Below, one piece after another: positions 55,998 to 64,000 of a DNA stretch of 64,000 nt. The notes beneath the pieces are model-generated. The model was not told the origin of the DNA. It worked only from the letters and a program-made list of their open reading frames with translations, and did no database searches. The stretch is from NCBI GenBank assembly GCA_963696325.1, contig CAVOJV010000061.1:1-64000 (forward strand). Reading direction: 5' to 3'. Made by a program: the position numbers and the translations under genes. Every line of letters starts with the position of its first letter. Position 1 is the first letter of the stretch. The DNA is from CAVOJV01 sp963696325 (GTDB taxonomy: Bacteria > Pseudomonadota > Gammaproteobacteria > Competibacterales > Competibacteraceae).

Positions 55998-58900
55998 ATG
56001 GACACGCCTGCCTACGCCGAATTGCACTGTCTCAGCAACTTCACCTTTCTGCGCGGTGCCTCGCATCCGGAAGAACTGGTGGGACGCGCTCAAGAGCTAG
56101 ACTATGCGGCGCTCGCCCTCACCGACGAATGTTCGCTGGCCGGGGTGGTACGCGCGCACAGCGCCGCCCTGAGGGCTGGCCTGGCCCTGATCATCGGGAC
56201 CGAGATCCAGCTACAGGATGGGCCGCGACTCGTGCTGCTCGCCACTGACCGGGAGGGCTATGGCAATCTTTCCGAACTGATAACCCAGGGCCGGCGCGCG
56301 GCAGCAAAGGGGGGTTACCGCCTGACCCGCACCGATCTGCAAGGCGGCTTGCCCGGCTGCCTGGCGCTCCTGGTAGCGGGCCGGTCGGCGGATGCGGCGG
56401 ACGCCGGCTGGCTCGCGTCGCTGTTTCCCGGCCGGGCCTGGCTGGCGGTCGAGTTGCTCGATCGGCTGCGCGATCCTGACCATCTGGACGCCCTGGCCAA
56501 GCTGTCGGCGGTTACCGGGCTGCCGCTGGCCGCTACCGGCAACGTGCACATGCACATCCGTGAACGGCGTATCCTGCAAGACACTCTCACCGCTATCCGC
56601 CTGGGCGTGCCGCTCACCGCGGCGGGCTTTGCGCTCTATCCCAATGGCGAACGCTATCTGCGCCCGCGCCAGCACCTCGCCCGGTTGTATCCACCGGCGC
56701 TGCTGGCGGAGACGCTGCGAATCGCCGAACGCTGCCGGTTTTCTCTCGCCGAACTGCGCTACGAGTACCCGGAGGAAATCGTTCCCGCCGGCATGACCCC
56801 CACCGTTTATCTGCGCACCCTGGTAGCTGCCGGCCTGGCAAGGCGCTTTCCCCGCGGCGCGCCGCGGGCGGTGCGCCAGCTCGTCGAGCATGAGCTCGCA
56901 CTCATCGCCGAACTGAGTTACGAACCGTATTTCCTGACCGTGTACGACATCGTCGACTTCGCCCGGCGCCGCGGCATTCTCTGTCAGGGGCGGGGCTCCG
57001 CCGCCAATTCGGCGGTGTGCTACGCGCTGGGGATCACCGAGGTGGATCCGGCGCGGGGCACGCTCCTGTTCGAGCGCTTCATCTCCCGCGAGCGCAACGA
57101 ACCACCGGATATCGACGTGGATTTCGAGCACGAACGACGCGAGGAGGTCATCCAGTACCTTTACGATAAATACGGCCGTAGCCGGGCGGCCCTGACGGCA
57201 GCGCTGACCACCTACCGTCCCCGCAGCGCCCTGCGCGACGTGGGCAAAGCCTTAGGATTATCGCTCGATCAGGTGGACCGGCTCGCCAAGTCGATGACTT
57301 GGTGGGACGGCCGGCGGGTTATCCCAGAACGCTTGCGGGAGGCTGGGTTCGACCCAGCCTCCCCCGTGGTCTCCCGGCTCCTGGAACTGGTCAATACCCT
57401 GGCGGGATTCCCGCGCCACCTGTCCCAGCACACCGGGGGCTTCGTCATCGCGCGAGGTCTCCTGGCGCGGCTAGTACCGATCGAAAATGCCCGCATGCCG
57501 GAGCGTACCGTGATCCAGTGGGACAAGGACGATCTGGATACACTGGGTCTGCTCAAGGTGGATGTGCTGGCATTGGGGATGCTCACCGCCATCCGCAAGG
57601 CGCTGGCCCTGATCAGCCAACGGCGGGGAAATCCTTTTGCGCTGGCCGACGTGCCGGCTGAAGATCCCGCCGTGTATGAGATGCTGTGCCAGGCTGACAG
57701 CGTCGGTGTCTTTCAAGTCGAATCACGGGCGCAAATGACGATGCTGCCGCGCCTGCGGCCCAGGTGTTTTTACGACCTGGTGATCGAAGTGGCCATCGTG
57801 CGCCCTGGCCCTATTCAGGGTGGCATGGTGCATCCCTACCTGCGCCGCCGGCAGGGACTGGAGCCGGTGACCTATCCGTCCGAGGCGGTCAGGCAGGTCC
57901 TGGAACGCACCTTGGGGGTGCCGATCTTTCAGGAACAGGTGATGCAACTCGCCATGGTGGCGGCGGGGTTCAGCGCCGGCGAAGCCGATCAACTGCGCCG
58001 CGCGATGGCCGCCTGGCGGCGCAAGGGTGGCTTGGAGCCGTTCGAAACCAAGCTCATTGAGGGCATGCGTGAACGCGGCTACCCGTCCGCCTTCGCCCGC
58101 CAGATTTTTCAGCAGATCCGGGGTTTTGCCGAATACGGCTTTCCGGAATCCCATGCGGCGAGCTTTGCGCTGCTGGTGTACGTCTCCGCCTGGCTCAAGC
58201 GCCACGAACCGACAGCGTTCGCCTGCGCGCTGCTGAACAGCCAGCCGCTGGGCTTCTACACACCCTCGCAGATCGTGCAGGATGTGCGCCGCCATGGGGT
58301 GGAGGTCCGGCCTGTGGATGTCACTGTCAGCGACTGGGACTGCACTGTGGAGGAAATCGTCACAGTGGTGCCGCCGCTCCGCCTGGGCCTGCGGTTGGTG
58401 AAGGGACTCTCCGGCGCCGGCGCGCGGCGGCTGATCGAGGCTCGCCGGGTCGGGCCGTTCCTCAGCGTCGACGATCTGGCCGGACGCGCCGACTTGAACC
58501 GCAAGGATCTGCAGTGCCTGGCCAGCGCCGATGCGCTGGCAGCCCTTTCCGGAGACCGGCATGCGGCGCTGTGGGCGGCGCTTGGGGTGGAGAATCTGCC
58601 GCCGCTGCTTGTCACGACGCAGATTCCCGACGCCGCGCCCGCACTCGGTGTCCCTACTGAAGGGCAAGATATCGTGGCCGATTACACCAGCCTCGGCCTG
58701 ACGCTACGCCGGCATCCGCTGGCCGTGCTGCGTCCCCGCCTGCAACGTCTGGGGACCGTCACCGCGACAATGCTCACGCACTTGCCGCACGGCCGCCGTG
58801 TTCACATCGCCGGTCTCGTGACCTGCCGGCAGCGACCGGCGACGGCCAGCGGCGTCACCTTCGTCACGCTGGAAGACGAGACCGGCTGCGTCAATGTCGT

Positions 58901-59075
58901 GGTATGGCGCGAGCTGGCGGACCGGCAACGGCCCACGCTGCTGGGGTCGCGCCTGCTAGGCGTACAGGGAACACTGGAACGCCAGGGTGGGGTTATCCAT
59001 CTGGTGGCAAAACAGCTCACCGATCACAGCCGCCTGCTCGGGGCATTGGCGACCCGCAGCCGGGACTTTTGCTGA
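55998..59075 (+). CDS. dnaE2: error-prone DNA polymerase DnaE2 (ImuC)
   Basis: A 1025-residue C-family polymerase. The PHP domain starts AYAELHCLSNFTFLRGASHPEE (as written in parts: AELHCLSNFTFLRGASHPEE), with the polymerase active site PPDIDVDFEHERREE at about residue 369 on and GRGSAANSAVCYALGIT before it. The helix-hairpin-helix and OB-fold near the end (HIAGLVTCRQRP, ITLEDE-type TLEDETGCVNVVV) are present. The start at 55998 gives the family N-terminus; the frame is open further upstream inside imuB. It performs mutagenic lesion bypass. It completes the lexA2-imuA-imuB-dnaE2 operon. Confidence 0.95.
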   Translation: MDTPAYAELHCLSNFTFLRGASHPEELVGRAQELDYAALALTDECSLAGVVRAHSAALRAGLALIIGTEIQLQDGPRLVLLATDREGYGNLSELITQGRRAAAKGGYRLTRTDLQGGLPGCLALLVAGRSADAADAGWLASLFPGRAWLAVELLDRLRDPDHLDALAKLSAVTGLPLAATGNVHMHIRERRILQDTLTAIRLGVPLTAAGFALYPNGERYLRPRQHLARLYPPALLAETLRIAERCRFSLAELRYEYPEEIVPAGMTPTVYLRTLVAAGLARRFPRGAPRAVRQLVEHELALIAELSYEPYFLTVYDIVDFARRRGILCQGRGSAANSAVCYALGITEVDPARGTLLFERFISRERNEPPDIDVDFEHERREEVIQYLYDKYGRSRAALTAALTTYRPRSALRDVGKALGLSLDQVDRLAKSMTWWDGRRVIPERLREAGFDPASPVVSRLLELVNTLAGFPRHLSQHTGGFVIARGLLARLVPIENARMPERTVIQWDKDDLDTLGLLKVDVLALGMLTAIRKALALISQRRGNPFALADVPAEDPAVYEMLCQADSVGVFQVESRAQMTMLPRLRPRCFYDLVIEVAIVRPGPIQGGMVHPYLRRRQGLEPVTYPSEAVRQVLERTLGVPIFQEQVMQLAMVAAGFSAGEADQLRRAMAAWRRKGGLEPFETKLIEGMRERGYPSAFARQIFQQIRGFAEYGFPESHAASFALLVYVSAWLKRHEPTAFACALLNSQPLGFYTPSQIVQDVRRHGVEVRPVDVTVSDWDCTVEEIVTVVPPLRLGLRLVKGLSGAGARRLIEARRVGPFLSVDDLAGRADLNRKDLQCLASADALAALSGDRHAALWAALGVENLPPLLVTTQIPDAAPALGVPTEGQDIVADYTSLGLTLRRHPLAVLRPRLQRLGTVTATMLTHLPHGRRVHIAGLVTCRQRPATASGVTFVTLEDETGCVNVVVWRELADRQRPTLLGSRLLGVQGTLERQGGVIHLVAKQLTDHSRLLGALATRSRDFC

Positions 59076-59260
59076 GCAAGACAGCATAAGACTTCTTACA
59101 CGAAGGCTTATCTCACCCTGGCCGCGAAGCTTTCCGCGTTTAGGTCCCACATTTGATCGTGCCGTTCCGTAAAACGCTGGGCGGCATGTTTTATCCACGG
59201 TTACAATAGACGGTACTCGAATCGAACCACTAACCGAACTATGCAAAACCGGGGGACGCG

Positions 59261-60553
59261 ATGAAAGAAATCTACCACGCACTGGTGCTGAACATGCACC
59301 AACCGCCGAGCAATCTCGACGCACTGCTGGTCGCCAACGAGTGGGAGGTGAAAGAGATCCTGTTCGCCTACGACCGCATGTCGCGTGTGTTGTGGGAGTA
59401 TGAGGACCTCGCGCGGGTACATCTGTCGCTGTCGGGCACGCTGCTGGAGACGCTCTCGAATCCCGAGTTTCAAAGCCGCGTCTACGGCATGGTTGATTGC
59501 GGCAAGCTGCTCTGGCATCTGCAGAACTCCCGGCTTTTCGAAATTCTCGGCACCGGTTATTACCACCCGGTCCTGGCGCTGATCCCGGAGGCCGACTGGG
59601 ACGAGCATATCGCCCGCTGGCAGGCGACCGCCCGCCATCTGTTCTGGCGCAACCAGTTCAACGGCTTCTGGCCACCGGAGATGGGCTTCGACATGAAGCT
59701 GATTCCGCACCTGGTGAAAGCCGGCTACCGCTACGTGCTGGTCGACTGCGAGTATGTCGACCCCCTCGATGAGATGAGCTGGGAGCAACTCCGCTACCGG
59801 CCCCATATCGCTGAATACGACGGCGCCGAGATCGTTATCATTCCCCGCGACCGGAGTCTCTCGGATGCCCAACTCTCCGGCATGGACTATGGCTGGTTCT
59901 ATCACGAGCTGTGCGAGCGGACCCAGTGGTGCGACTTCCCGCCGCTGGTGACCACCGCTACCGACGGCGACAACGGCGGCTGGTTCCGCAACGTCAACCC
60001 CAAAGCCAACTTCTGGAGCTACTTCTACAAACAGGCGCTGGACGAGATCCGCGCCGGTAATTCCGGCATGCGGCCGATCTTCATCACCGACTACCTCGAC
60101 CGCTTCGGCGCGCACGGGCGGGTGACGGTGCGCCGCGGTGCCTGGAATACCGACGCGCACCACGGTTGGAACTTCCACCAGTGGCAGGGCTCGCAGGCGC
60201 AACGCGATGCCATGAAGCGCGTGCATGCCGTTAGCAAGGAATTTCATGCGCTGGCGGAGGTGGCGGCCAAGCGTGACCCCAATCCCGAACTGACCCGTGT
60301 TCTCAACGAGGCGCACTGGCATCTGCTGCGCGCCGAAACCAGTTGCAACTTCTACTGGGGCGAGGACTGGGTCTACAAGTCACACCAGGACCTGGACGAT
60401 GTCGCCTGGCATCTGGGCGAGGCGAGGGCCATGCTGGGCGACCTTCCGGCCCCCGCGCCCACGCTGGAGACCGCCGTTGAGGTAGTGGCGGAAGCCGCTC
60501 CACAACCGGTGGCAACAGCCAAGGACGAATCGAGAGTGTCCATCAAAGAGTAG
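59261..60553 (+). CDS. glycoside hydrolase family 57 protein
   Basis: A 430-residue cytoplasmic (no signal peptide) GH57-like protein. The N-terminus YHALVLNMHQPP is a GH57 signature, with FWPPEMGFDMKLI in the middle (the catalytic nucleophile region) and TTATDGDNGGW for the acid/base region. GH57 enzymes act on alpha-glucans (amylases, 4-alpha-glucanotransferases, branching enzymes), which would fit glycogen turnover. The C-terminal 40 residues are low-complexity and Ala/Val-rich. It stands alone, 185 bases after dnaE2. Confidence 0.87.
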   Translation: MKEIYHALVLNMHQPPSNLDALLVANEWEVKEILFAYDRMSRVLWEYEDLARVHLSLSGTLLETLSNPEFQSRVYGMVDCGKLLWHLQNSRLFEILGTGYYHPVLALIPEADWDEHIARWQATARHLFWRNQFNGFWPPEMGFDMKLIPHLVKAGYRYVLVDCEYVDPLDEMSWEQLRYRPHIAEYDGAEIVIIPRDRSLSDAQLSGMDYGWFYHELCERTQWCDFPPLVTTATDGDNGGWFRNVNPKANFWSYFYKQALDEIRAGNSGMRPIFITDYLDRFGAHGRVTVRRGAWNTDAHHGWNFHQWQGSQAQRDAMKRVHAVSKEFHALAEVAAKRDPNPELTRVLNEAHWHLLRAETSCNFYWGEDWVYKSHQDLDDVAWHLGEARAMLGDLPAPAPTLETAVEVVAEAAPQPVATAKDESRVSIKE

Positions 60554-60602
60554 TCAAGATGGGTCGGGTTGCAACACGCAGCCCAACCGCTCAGCGGCTC
60601 CA

Positions 60603-61319
60603 TCAGCAACCCAAGTCTGCGGCCAGCATCCCGATGTCGCCGAATTCCCGCGCTGCGGGCGGCAAGGGTGGGCGCTCCAGCATCACCACCGGCATTCGCA
60701 ACGCCCGGGCAGCCGCCAGTTTGGCGGCCACAGCATTGCCGCCGCTGTTCTTGGCCACCAGCACGTCTATCGCATGCGCGCGCAACAACTCCAATTCCTG
60801 TTCCACGGCAAACGGACCGAGGGCGCTCAACACGGTCAGGTTGGCAGAAGGCGCTGGCGCCGCCAGGCAGCGGACCAGCCAATGCTGATGGGGCGGAATA
60901 GCCTCCGCGTGCTGGAGGGGTTCCAGGCCAAGGGTAAAAAATGGCCTGCGAAAGCCATCAATGGCGGCTTGAATCGCAGGCCAGTCCCTGACCAGGCGCC
61001 AGTCATCATCTGACTGAGGCTGCCAGGGCGGGCGCCGGTAAGCCCACCGCGAAATTCCGGCCTCGGTTGCCGCCATGGCCGCATGCCGGCTCATCTGGGC
61101 GGCATACGGATGGGTTGCGTCGATCAGCAGCTCAATGCTGCCCTCTTCGAGAAAGTCCGCCAAACCAGCTACCCCGCCAAAACCGCCCACCCGCACCGGA
61201 CACGGCAGCGCGGGTATTCGCCCGCGTCCCGCTATGCTGTAGGTCACCGAATGGAGCGGTGCTAACCGGCGCACCAACTGTACGGCCTCACCGATGCCGC
61301 CCAACAACAGAATGCGCAT
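60603..61319 (-). CDS. cobK: precorrin-6A / cobalt-precorrin-6A reductase
   Basis: A 238-residue NADPH-dependent enzyme of corrin-ring synthesis. The N-terminus RILLLGGIGEAVQLVRRL, the motif IDATHPYAAQMSRHAAMAA and the C-terminal VAKNSGGNAVAAKLAAARAL are typical of CobK/CbiJ. It follows cbiD on the same strand across 32 bases, so the two are probably one unit. The other cobalamin genes are elsewhere. Confidence 0.92.
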   Translation of the reverse strand: MRILLLGGIGEAVQLVRRLAPLHSVTYSIAGRGRIPALPCPVRVGGFGGVAGLADFLEEGSIELLIDATHPYAAQMSRHAAMAATEAGISRWAYRRPPWQPQSDDDWRLVRDWPAIQAAIDGFRRPFFTLGLEPLQHAEAIPPHQHWLVRCLAAPAPSANLTVLSALGPFAVEQELELLRAHAIDVLVAKNSGGNAVAAKLAAARALRMPVVMLERPPLPPAAREFGDIGMLAADLGC

Positions 61320-61351
61320 CCCCCCTCACACTTGCCCTGGCGAGCGAGTTT

Positions 61352-62446
61352 TCAGGCAAACCCCGCATGGCCCACCGGGTGGCCTTGCCGGTCCGTTGCC
61401 CACACCTCGACCGCCACCGTCGCCGGTGCATAGTGCAAGGCTTGGATTCGTGCTAACTGACAAATCCAATCCCCGAGCGGGATGCCCGCCGCGTGCGCCA
61501 GGGCGAGCGCTTGCTGGCTGGTATTGGCGGTTTGTATGGCCGTCTGCAACGCCACGTCCGCGCCCAACTGTCCCGCCTGTTCCGCCAACATGGTTAAGTC
61601 GATGCTGGATTTGCGGCTGTGCAGGTCCAAGTGGCCCGCGGCCAGCTTGCTGATCTTGCCAAAGCCGCCCGCCAGGCTCAATTTTTCGATCGGCGCCTTG
61701 CCCAAGTGCTTGAGCACCGCGCCGGCAAAATCACCCATTTCGATCAGCGCCAGCTCCGGCAAATCGTAATACTGGCGGAGCAGTTGCTCGCTGGCCGCGC
61801 CGGTGCAGGCCGCGAGGTGACGCTGGCCGTTGGCGCACGCCACCTCAATTGCCTGGTGAATCGAGGCGATGTACGCCGAGCAGGAAAATGGCCGCACGAT
61901 GCCGGTAGTACCCAGGATGGATAACCCACCGACAATCCCCAGCCGGGGATTCAAAGTGCGCAGAGCCAGTTCCGCGCCGCTCTCGACCCCGATGGTGACA
62001 TCGAAACCGCCATCATAGCGCTGTTCATCCGCCAACCTTTGCAGATGCTCGGTCATTATCCGGCGGGGTACCGGGTTGATGGCGGGTTCGCCCACCGGGA
62101 TGGGCAAACCCGGACGGGTGACGATACCCACACCCTCCCCGGCACGAAATCGCACCCCCGGTTCAGTGCTTAATGCTACCTGAGCAAACACCAGTGCCCC
62201 GTGGGTAACATCCGGATCATCGCCGGCATCCTTGCGGACCGCCGCTTCAGCGCCAGTTTCAGTCAGCCGGCAGTAGGTCAGCGTAAAGCGCACCGTCTGC
62301 CCCTTGGGCAGAGTGATTTCCGCCACCTCCGGGGCCGTGCCGGCCAGCAACAGATAAGCGGCGGCGAGGCTGGCGGCGGTTGCGCAGGCGCCCGTCGTGT
62401 AACCGTAACGAAGGGGCCGGGCTCGCTCGGCGGTTTCTTCGCGCAT
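61352..62446 (-). CDS. cbiD: cobalt-precorrin-5B C1-methyltransferase CbiD
   Basis: A 364-residue enzyme adding the C1 methyl group in the anaerobic cobalamin pathway. RYGYTTGACATAASLAA near the start and NPRLGIVGGLSILGTTGIVRPFS are diagnostic. The start at 62446 gives the family N-terminus; an ATG at 62479 in the same frame adds 11 residues. No cobalamin riboswitch was recognised in the 62480-62741 gap upstream. CbiD indicates the early-cobalt (anaerobic) route. Confidence 0.93.
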   Translation of the reverse strand: MREETAERARPLRYGYTTGACATAASLAAAYLLLAGTAPEVAEITLPKGQTVRFTLTYCRLTETGAEAAVRKDAGDDPDVTHGALVFAQVALSTEPGVRFRAGEGVGIVTRPGLPIPVGEPAINPVPRRIMTEHLQRLADEQRYDGGFDVTIGVESGAELALRTLNPRLGIVGGLSILGTTGIVRPFSCSAYIASIHQAIEVACANGQRHLAACTGAASEQLLRQYYDLPELALIEMGDFAGAVLKHLGKAPIEKLSLAGGFGKISKLAAGHLDLHSRKSSIDLTMLAEQAGQLGADVALQTAIQTANTSQQALALAHAAGIPLGDWICQLARIQALHYAPATVAVEVWATDRQGHPVGHAGFA

Positions 62447-62741
62447 GCAAAAAGTTTCTCTCAATTCGTGGAAACTCAATACGCATTCAATGACTGCGTA
62501 CCGGAAGTTGTCGCTTTTCCTCGCTCCACCCTTAGAATCAATCTCGAGAACCCACCAGTTACCTGTGGTGAGGGGTGTCAGTTGCTGGCTGAATTAACAC
62601 ACGCCACCCAAGGTTCACGCGGCAACCCGAGGCGCACAGATGAGGAAAATGGAATTTTTCAGCGACGACTACTTAGCCAAATCAGCTAAACTGTAACACT
62701 AATCACCTCGGCGAAGGACTCTTGGGCAACGGAATGTTGTG

Positions 62742-64000
62742 ATGAAGGAAAATGGCAAAACCATCTTAATAGTCGCCGCCAGCTTTGTCGCGGTTCTGTT
62801 GGCAATTTGGGCGCTGGACCGCTGGATTGTCCAGCCCGCCTTCGAGCAGTTGGAGCGCGCGCAGGCGCTGGAGGACAGCGCGCGGGCGCGTGCGGCGATC
62901 CAGCGCGAACTGTGGCAATTGGGCAACGGATTGGGTAGTTGGGCCGACTGGGATGACGCCTACGCCTTCGCCGAAAGCCACGATCCGGCCTTTATTAGAT
63001 CGAATCTTGGCGACTGGGGCGTGCTGGAAAAGGGCTCGCATCTAAACATCTGTTTCATCTTCAACCGCAAGGGTAAGGTCCTGTACGGCGGCGGTTATGA
63101 TTCCGAGTTGGGCGGCAACGTGACGCTGATGGCGTTCTCGGGCGAAAACCCCGCGGTCCTGTCCGTTCTCCAGCCTGTCTTGGATAACGAGCAAGTCCGG
63201 TCTGGCTTGCTGGACACCGAGCATGGGCTGCTGTTGTTCGTGGCGCGCCCCATCCGGACCACGCAGGGCACGGGACCGGCGCGCGGGGCGCTGCTGTTCG
63301 GCCGCTTCCTGGACGCGCCGCTATTGAAAGTACTGGCTGAGCAGACCCAAGTAGCGTTTGCGTTGTTTCCCGACGGCGACCAGCGGTTGCTACCCGCAGA
63401 GCAAAGGTTGTTGATGACGCTGAAGCCGGGCGCGCCGTTACTGTATCCGGGGTCGGAGGGTACCTGGTTTGTGTACGAGGCGATTGCCGATTTGGAGGGT
63501 AACCCGGTCGCCCTTATCCGTACCCCCGTCCGGCAGGAGATTTCCGCGACGGCGCGGCGCACCAGCCGGGCACTGGTGGGAACCTTGGGACTCGCCGCGC
63601 TGGCGCTCATCATGGCCGGAACCGGGTTTTCCACCCGGCTCCGGCGCGGCGCGGCTGCGGCCACAGCGCCGGCAGCCTGGGGAACCGCCACCCTGGTGGT
63701 CTTGATTGGGCTGACCCTGACCGCCGGCCTGTCTTGGCAGTTGCGGCTGCCCGGTCCGCCGCTCCGGGACGACATCATGGTCCCGGTGGTCGGCGCCTGT
63801 ATCACGATGCTGTTGGCTCTCTATCTGTTCACGCTGGTGTCGCAGCACCGGCGGGCAGAGGCGCTGGTGGAAGTCCGAACGGCTGAGCTCCGAGAAAGCG
63901 AGCGGCGTTACCGCCAACTCTTCGAGGTGAATCCTGAACCGATGTGGGTTTACGATCTGAAGACGTTAGCCTTCCTGGCCGTGAACGACATGGCGGTGCA
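62742..64000 (+). CDS. CHASE4/PAS signalling protein (truncated by window end)
   Basis: The frame is open for 419 codons to the window end. It has a membrane segment (about 7-24), a periplasmic CHASE4 domain (WADWDDAYAFAE, SNLGDWGVLEKGSHLNICFIF) to about 200, three or more further membrane segments around 270-370, then a short coiled coil (AELRESERRYRQLFEV) into a PAS domain. The output domain lies outside; CHASE4-PAS proteins usually end as GGDEF/EAL or histidine-kinase proteins. It is divergent from cbiD. The 3' end is not in the window. Confidence 0.88.
   Translation, partial: MKENGKTILIVAASFVAVLLAIWALDRWIVQPAFEQLERAQALEDSARARAAIQRELWQLGNGLGSWADWDDAYAFAESHDPAFIRSNLGDWGVLEKGSHLNICFIFNRKGKVLYGGGYDSELGGNVTLMAFSGENPAVLSVLQPVLDNEQVRSGLLDTEHGLLLFVARPIRTTQGTGPARGALLFGRFLDAPLLKVLAEQTQVAFALFPDGDQRLLPAEQRLLMTLKPGAPLLYPGSEGTWFVYEAIADLEGNPVALIRTPVRQEISATARRTSRALVGTLGLAALALIMAGTGFSTRLRRGAAAATAPAAWGTATLVVLIGLTLTAGLSWQLRLPGPPLRDDIMVPVVGACITMLLALYLFTLVSQHRRAEALVEVRTAELRESERRYRQLFEVNPEPMWVYDLKTLAFLAVNDMAV

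Noticed and set aside
62480..62741. Cobalamin riboswitch upstream of cbiD
   Set aside because: The minus-strand sequence shows no B12 box or other conserved riboswitch blocks.

Overview
The window reads as chromosomal DNA of a GC-rich gammaproteobacterium. The evidence is the rrn operon layout (16S, tRNA-Ile, tRNA-Ala, 23S, 5S), the ftsY-rpoH pair, rsmD-coaD-ferredoxin, potABCD, ubiC-ubiA and a glyQ-glyS-gmhB-plsC block like the one near oriC in pseudomonads. The separate glyQ and glyS subunits, RpoH and UbiC/UbiA exclude most other phyla. Family level cannot be fixed by eye; a methanotroph-like or Competibacter-like gammaproteobacterium would fit the tkt-gap-pgk-ldh-pyk cluster and the GH57 gene, but that is only inference.

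Layout. 1-5320: a complete rrn operon with two boxA antitermination sites and a strong terminator. 5324-7314 (minus): rpoH and ftsY, with a CIRCE-type operator (HrcA site) over the rpoH promoter and no ftsEX between the genes. 7394-11737 (plus): two M16 peptidase genes, rsmD, coaD and a ferredoxin, then a HicA-like toxin remnant. 11977-20220 (minus): a polyamine transporter (potABCD), mutM and a Gld-like ABC system. 20353-22437: a frameshifted fatty-acid desaturase and an IS6-family element with a nonsense mutation. 22457-25020 (minus): ubiA, ubiC and a decayed FHA/sigma-54 activator. 25178-26365: a CPA2 antiporter. 26643-33268 (plus): an accessory module of a secreted DUF4331 protein, a TPR protein, a His-rich NicO-type metal exporter, an ECF sigma factor and a ChrR-like cupin anti-sigma, interrupted by an ISAs1 transposase fragment. 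33794-40870: transketolase, GAPDH, PGK, L-lactate dehydrogenase and a frameshifted pyruvate kinase. 41051-44474: a hybrid histidine kinase and an EamA transporter. 44616-49982: two parS-like sites around glyQS, then gmhB, plsC, yajD and a small membrane protein. 50197-53105: Fpr, a small secreted protein and an SRPBCC-SDR fusion. 53168-59075: a lexA2-imuA-imuB-dnaE2 mutagenesis cassette with a symmetric operator pair. 59261-64000: a GH57 protein, cobK and cbiD (minus), and the start of a CHASE4/PAS signalling protein that runs off the edge.

The most informative regulatory signals, all read directly from the sequence, are the CIRCE-like element before rpoH, the paired 15-bp inverted operator at lexA2 (with a promoter whose predicted start coincides with the ATG), and the two parS-like palindromes flanking glyQS. 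Three otherwise conserved genes (desaturase, DUF4331, pyk) carry single frameshifts at or beside short repeats, which could be assembly errors as easily as real mutations. In contrast, the FHA activator, the two transposases and the HicA remnant look truly decayed.
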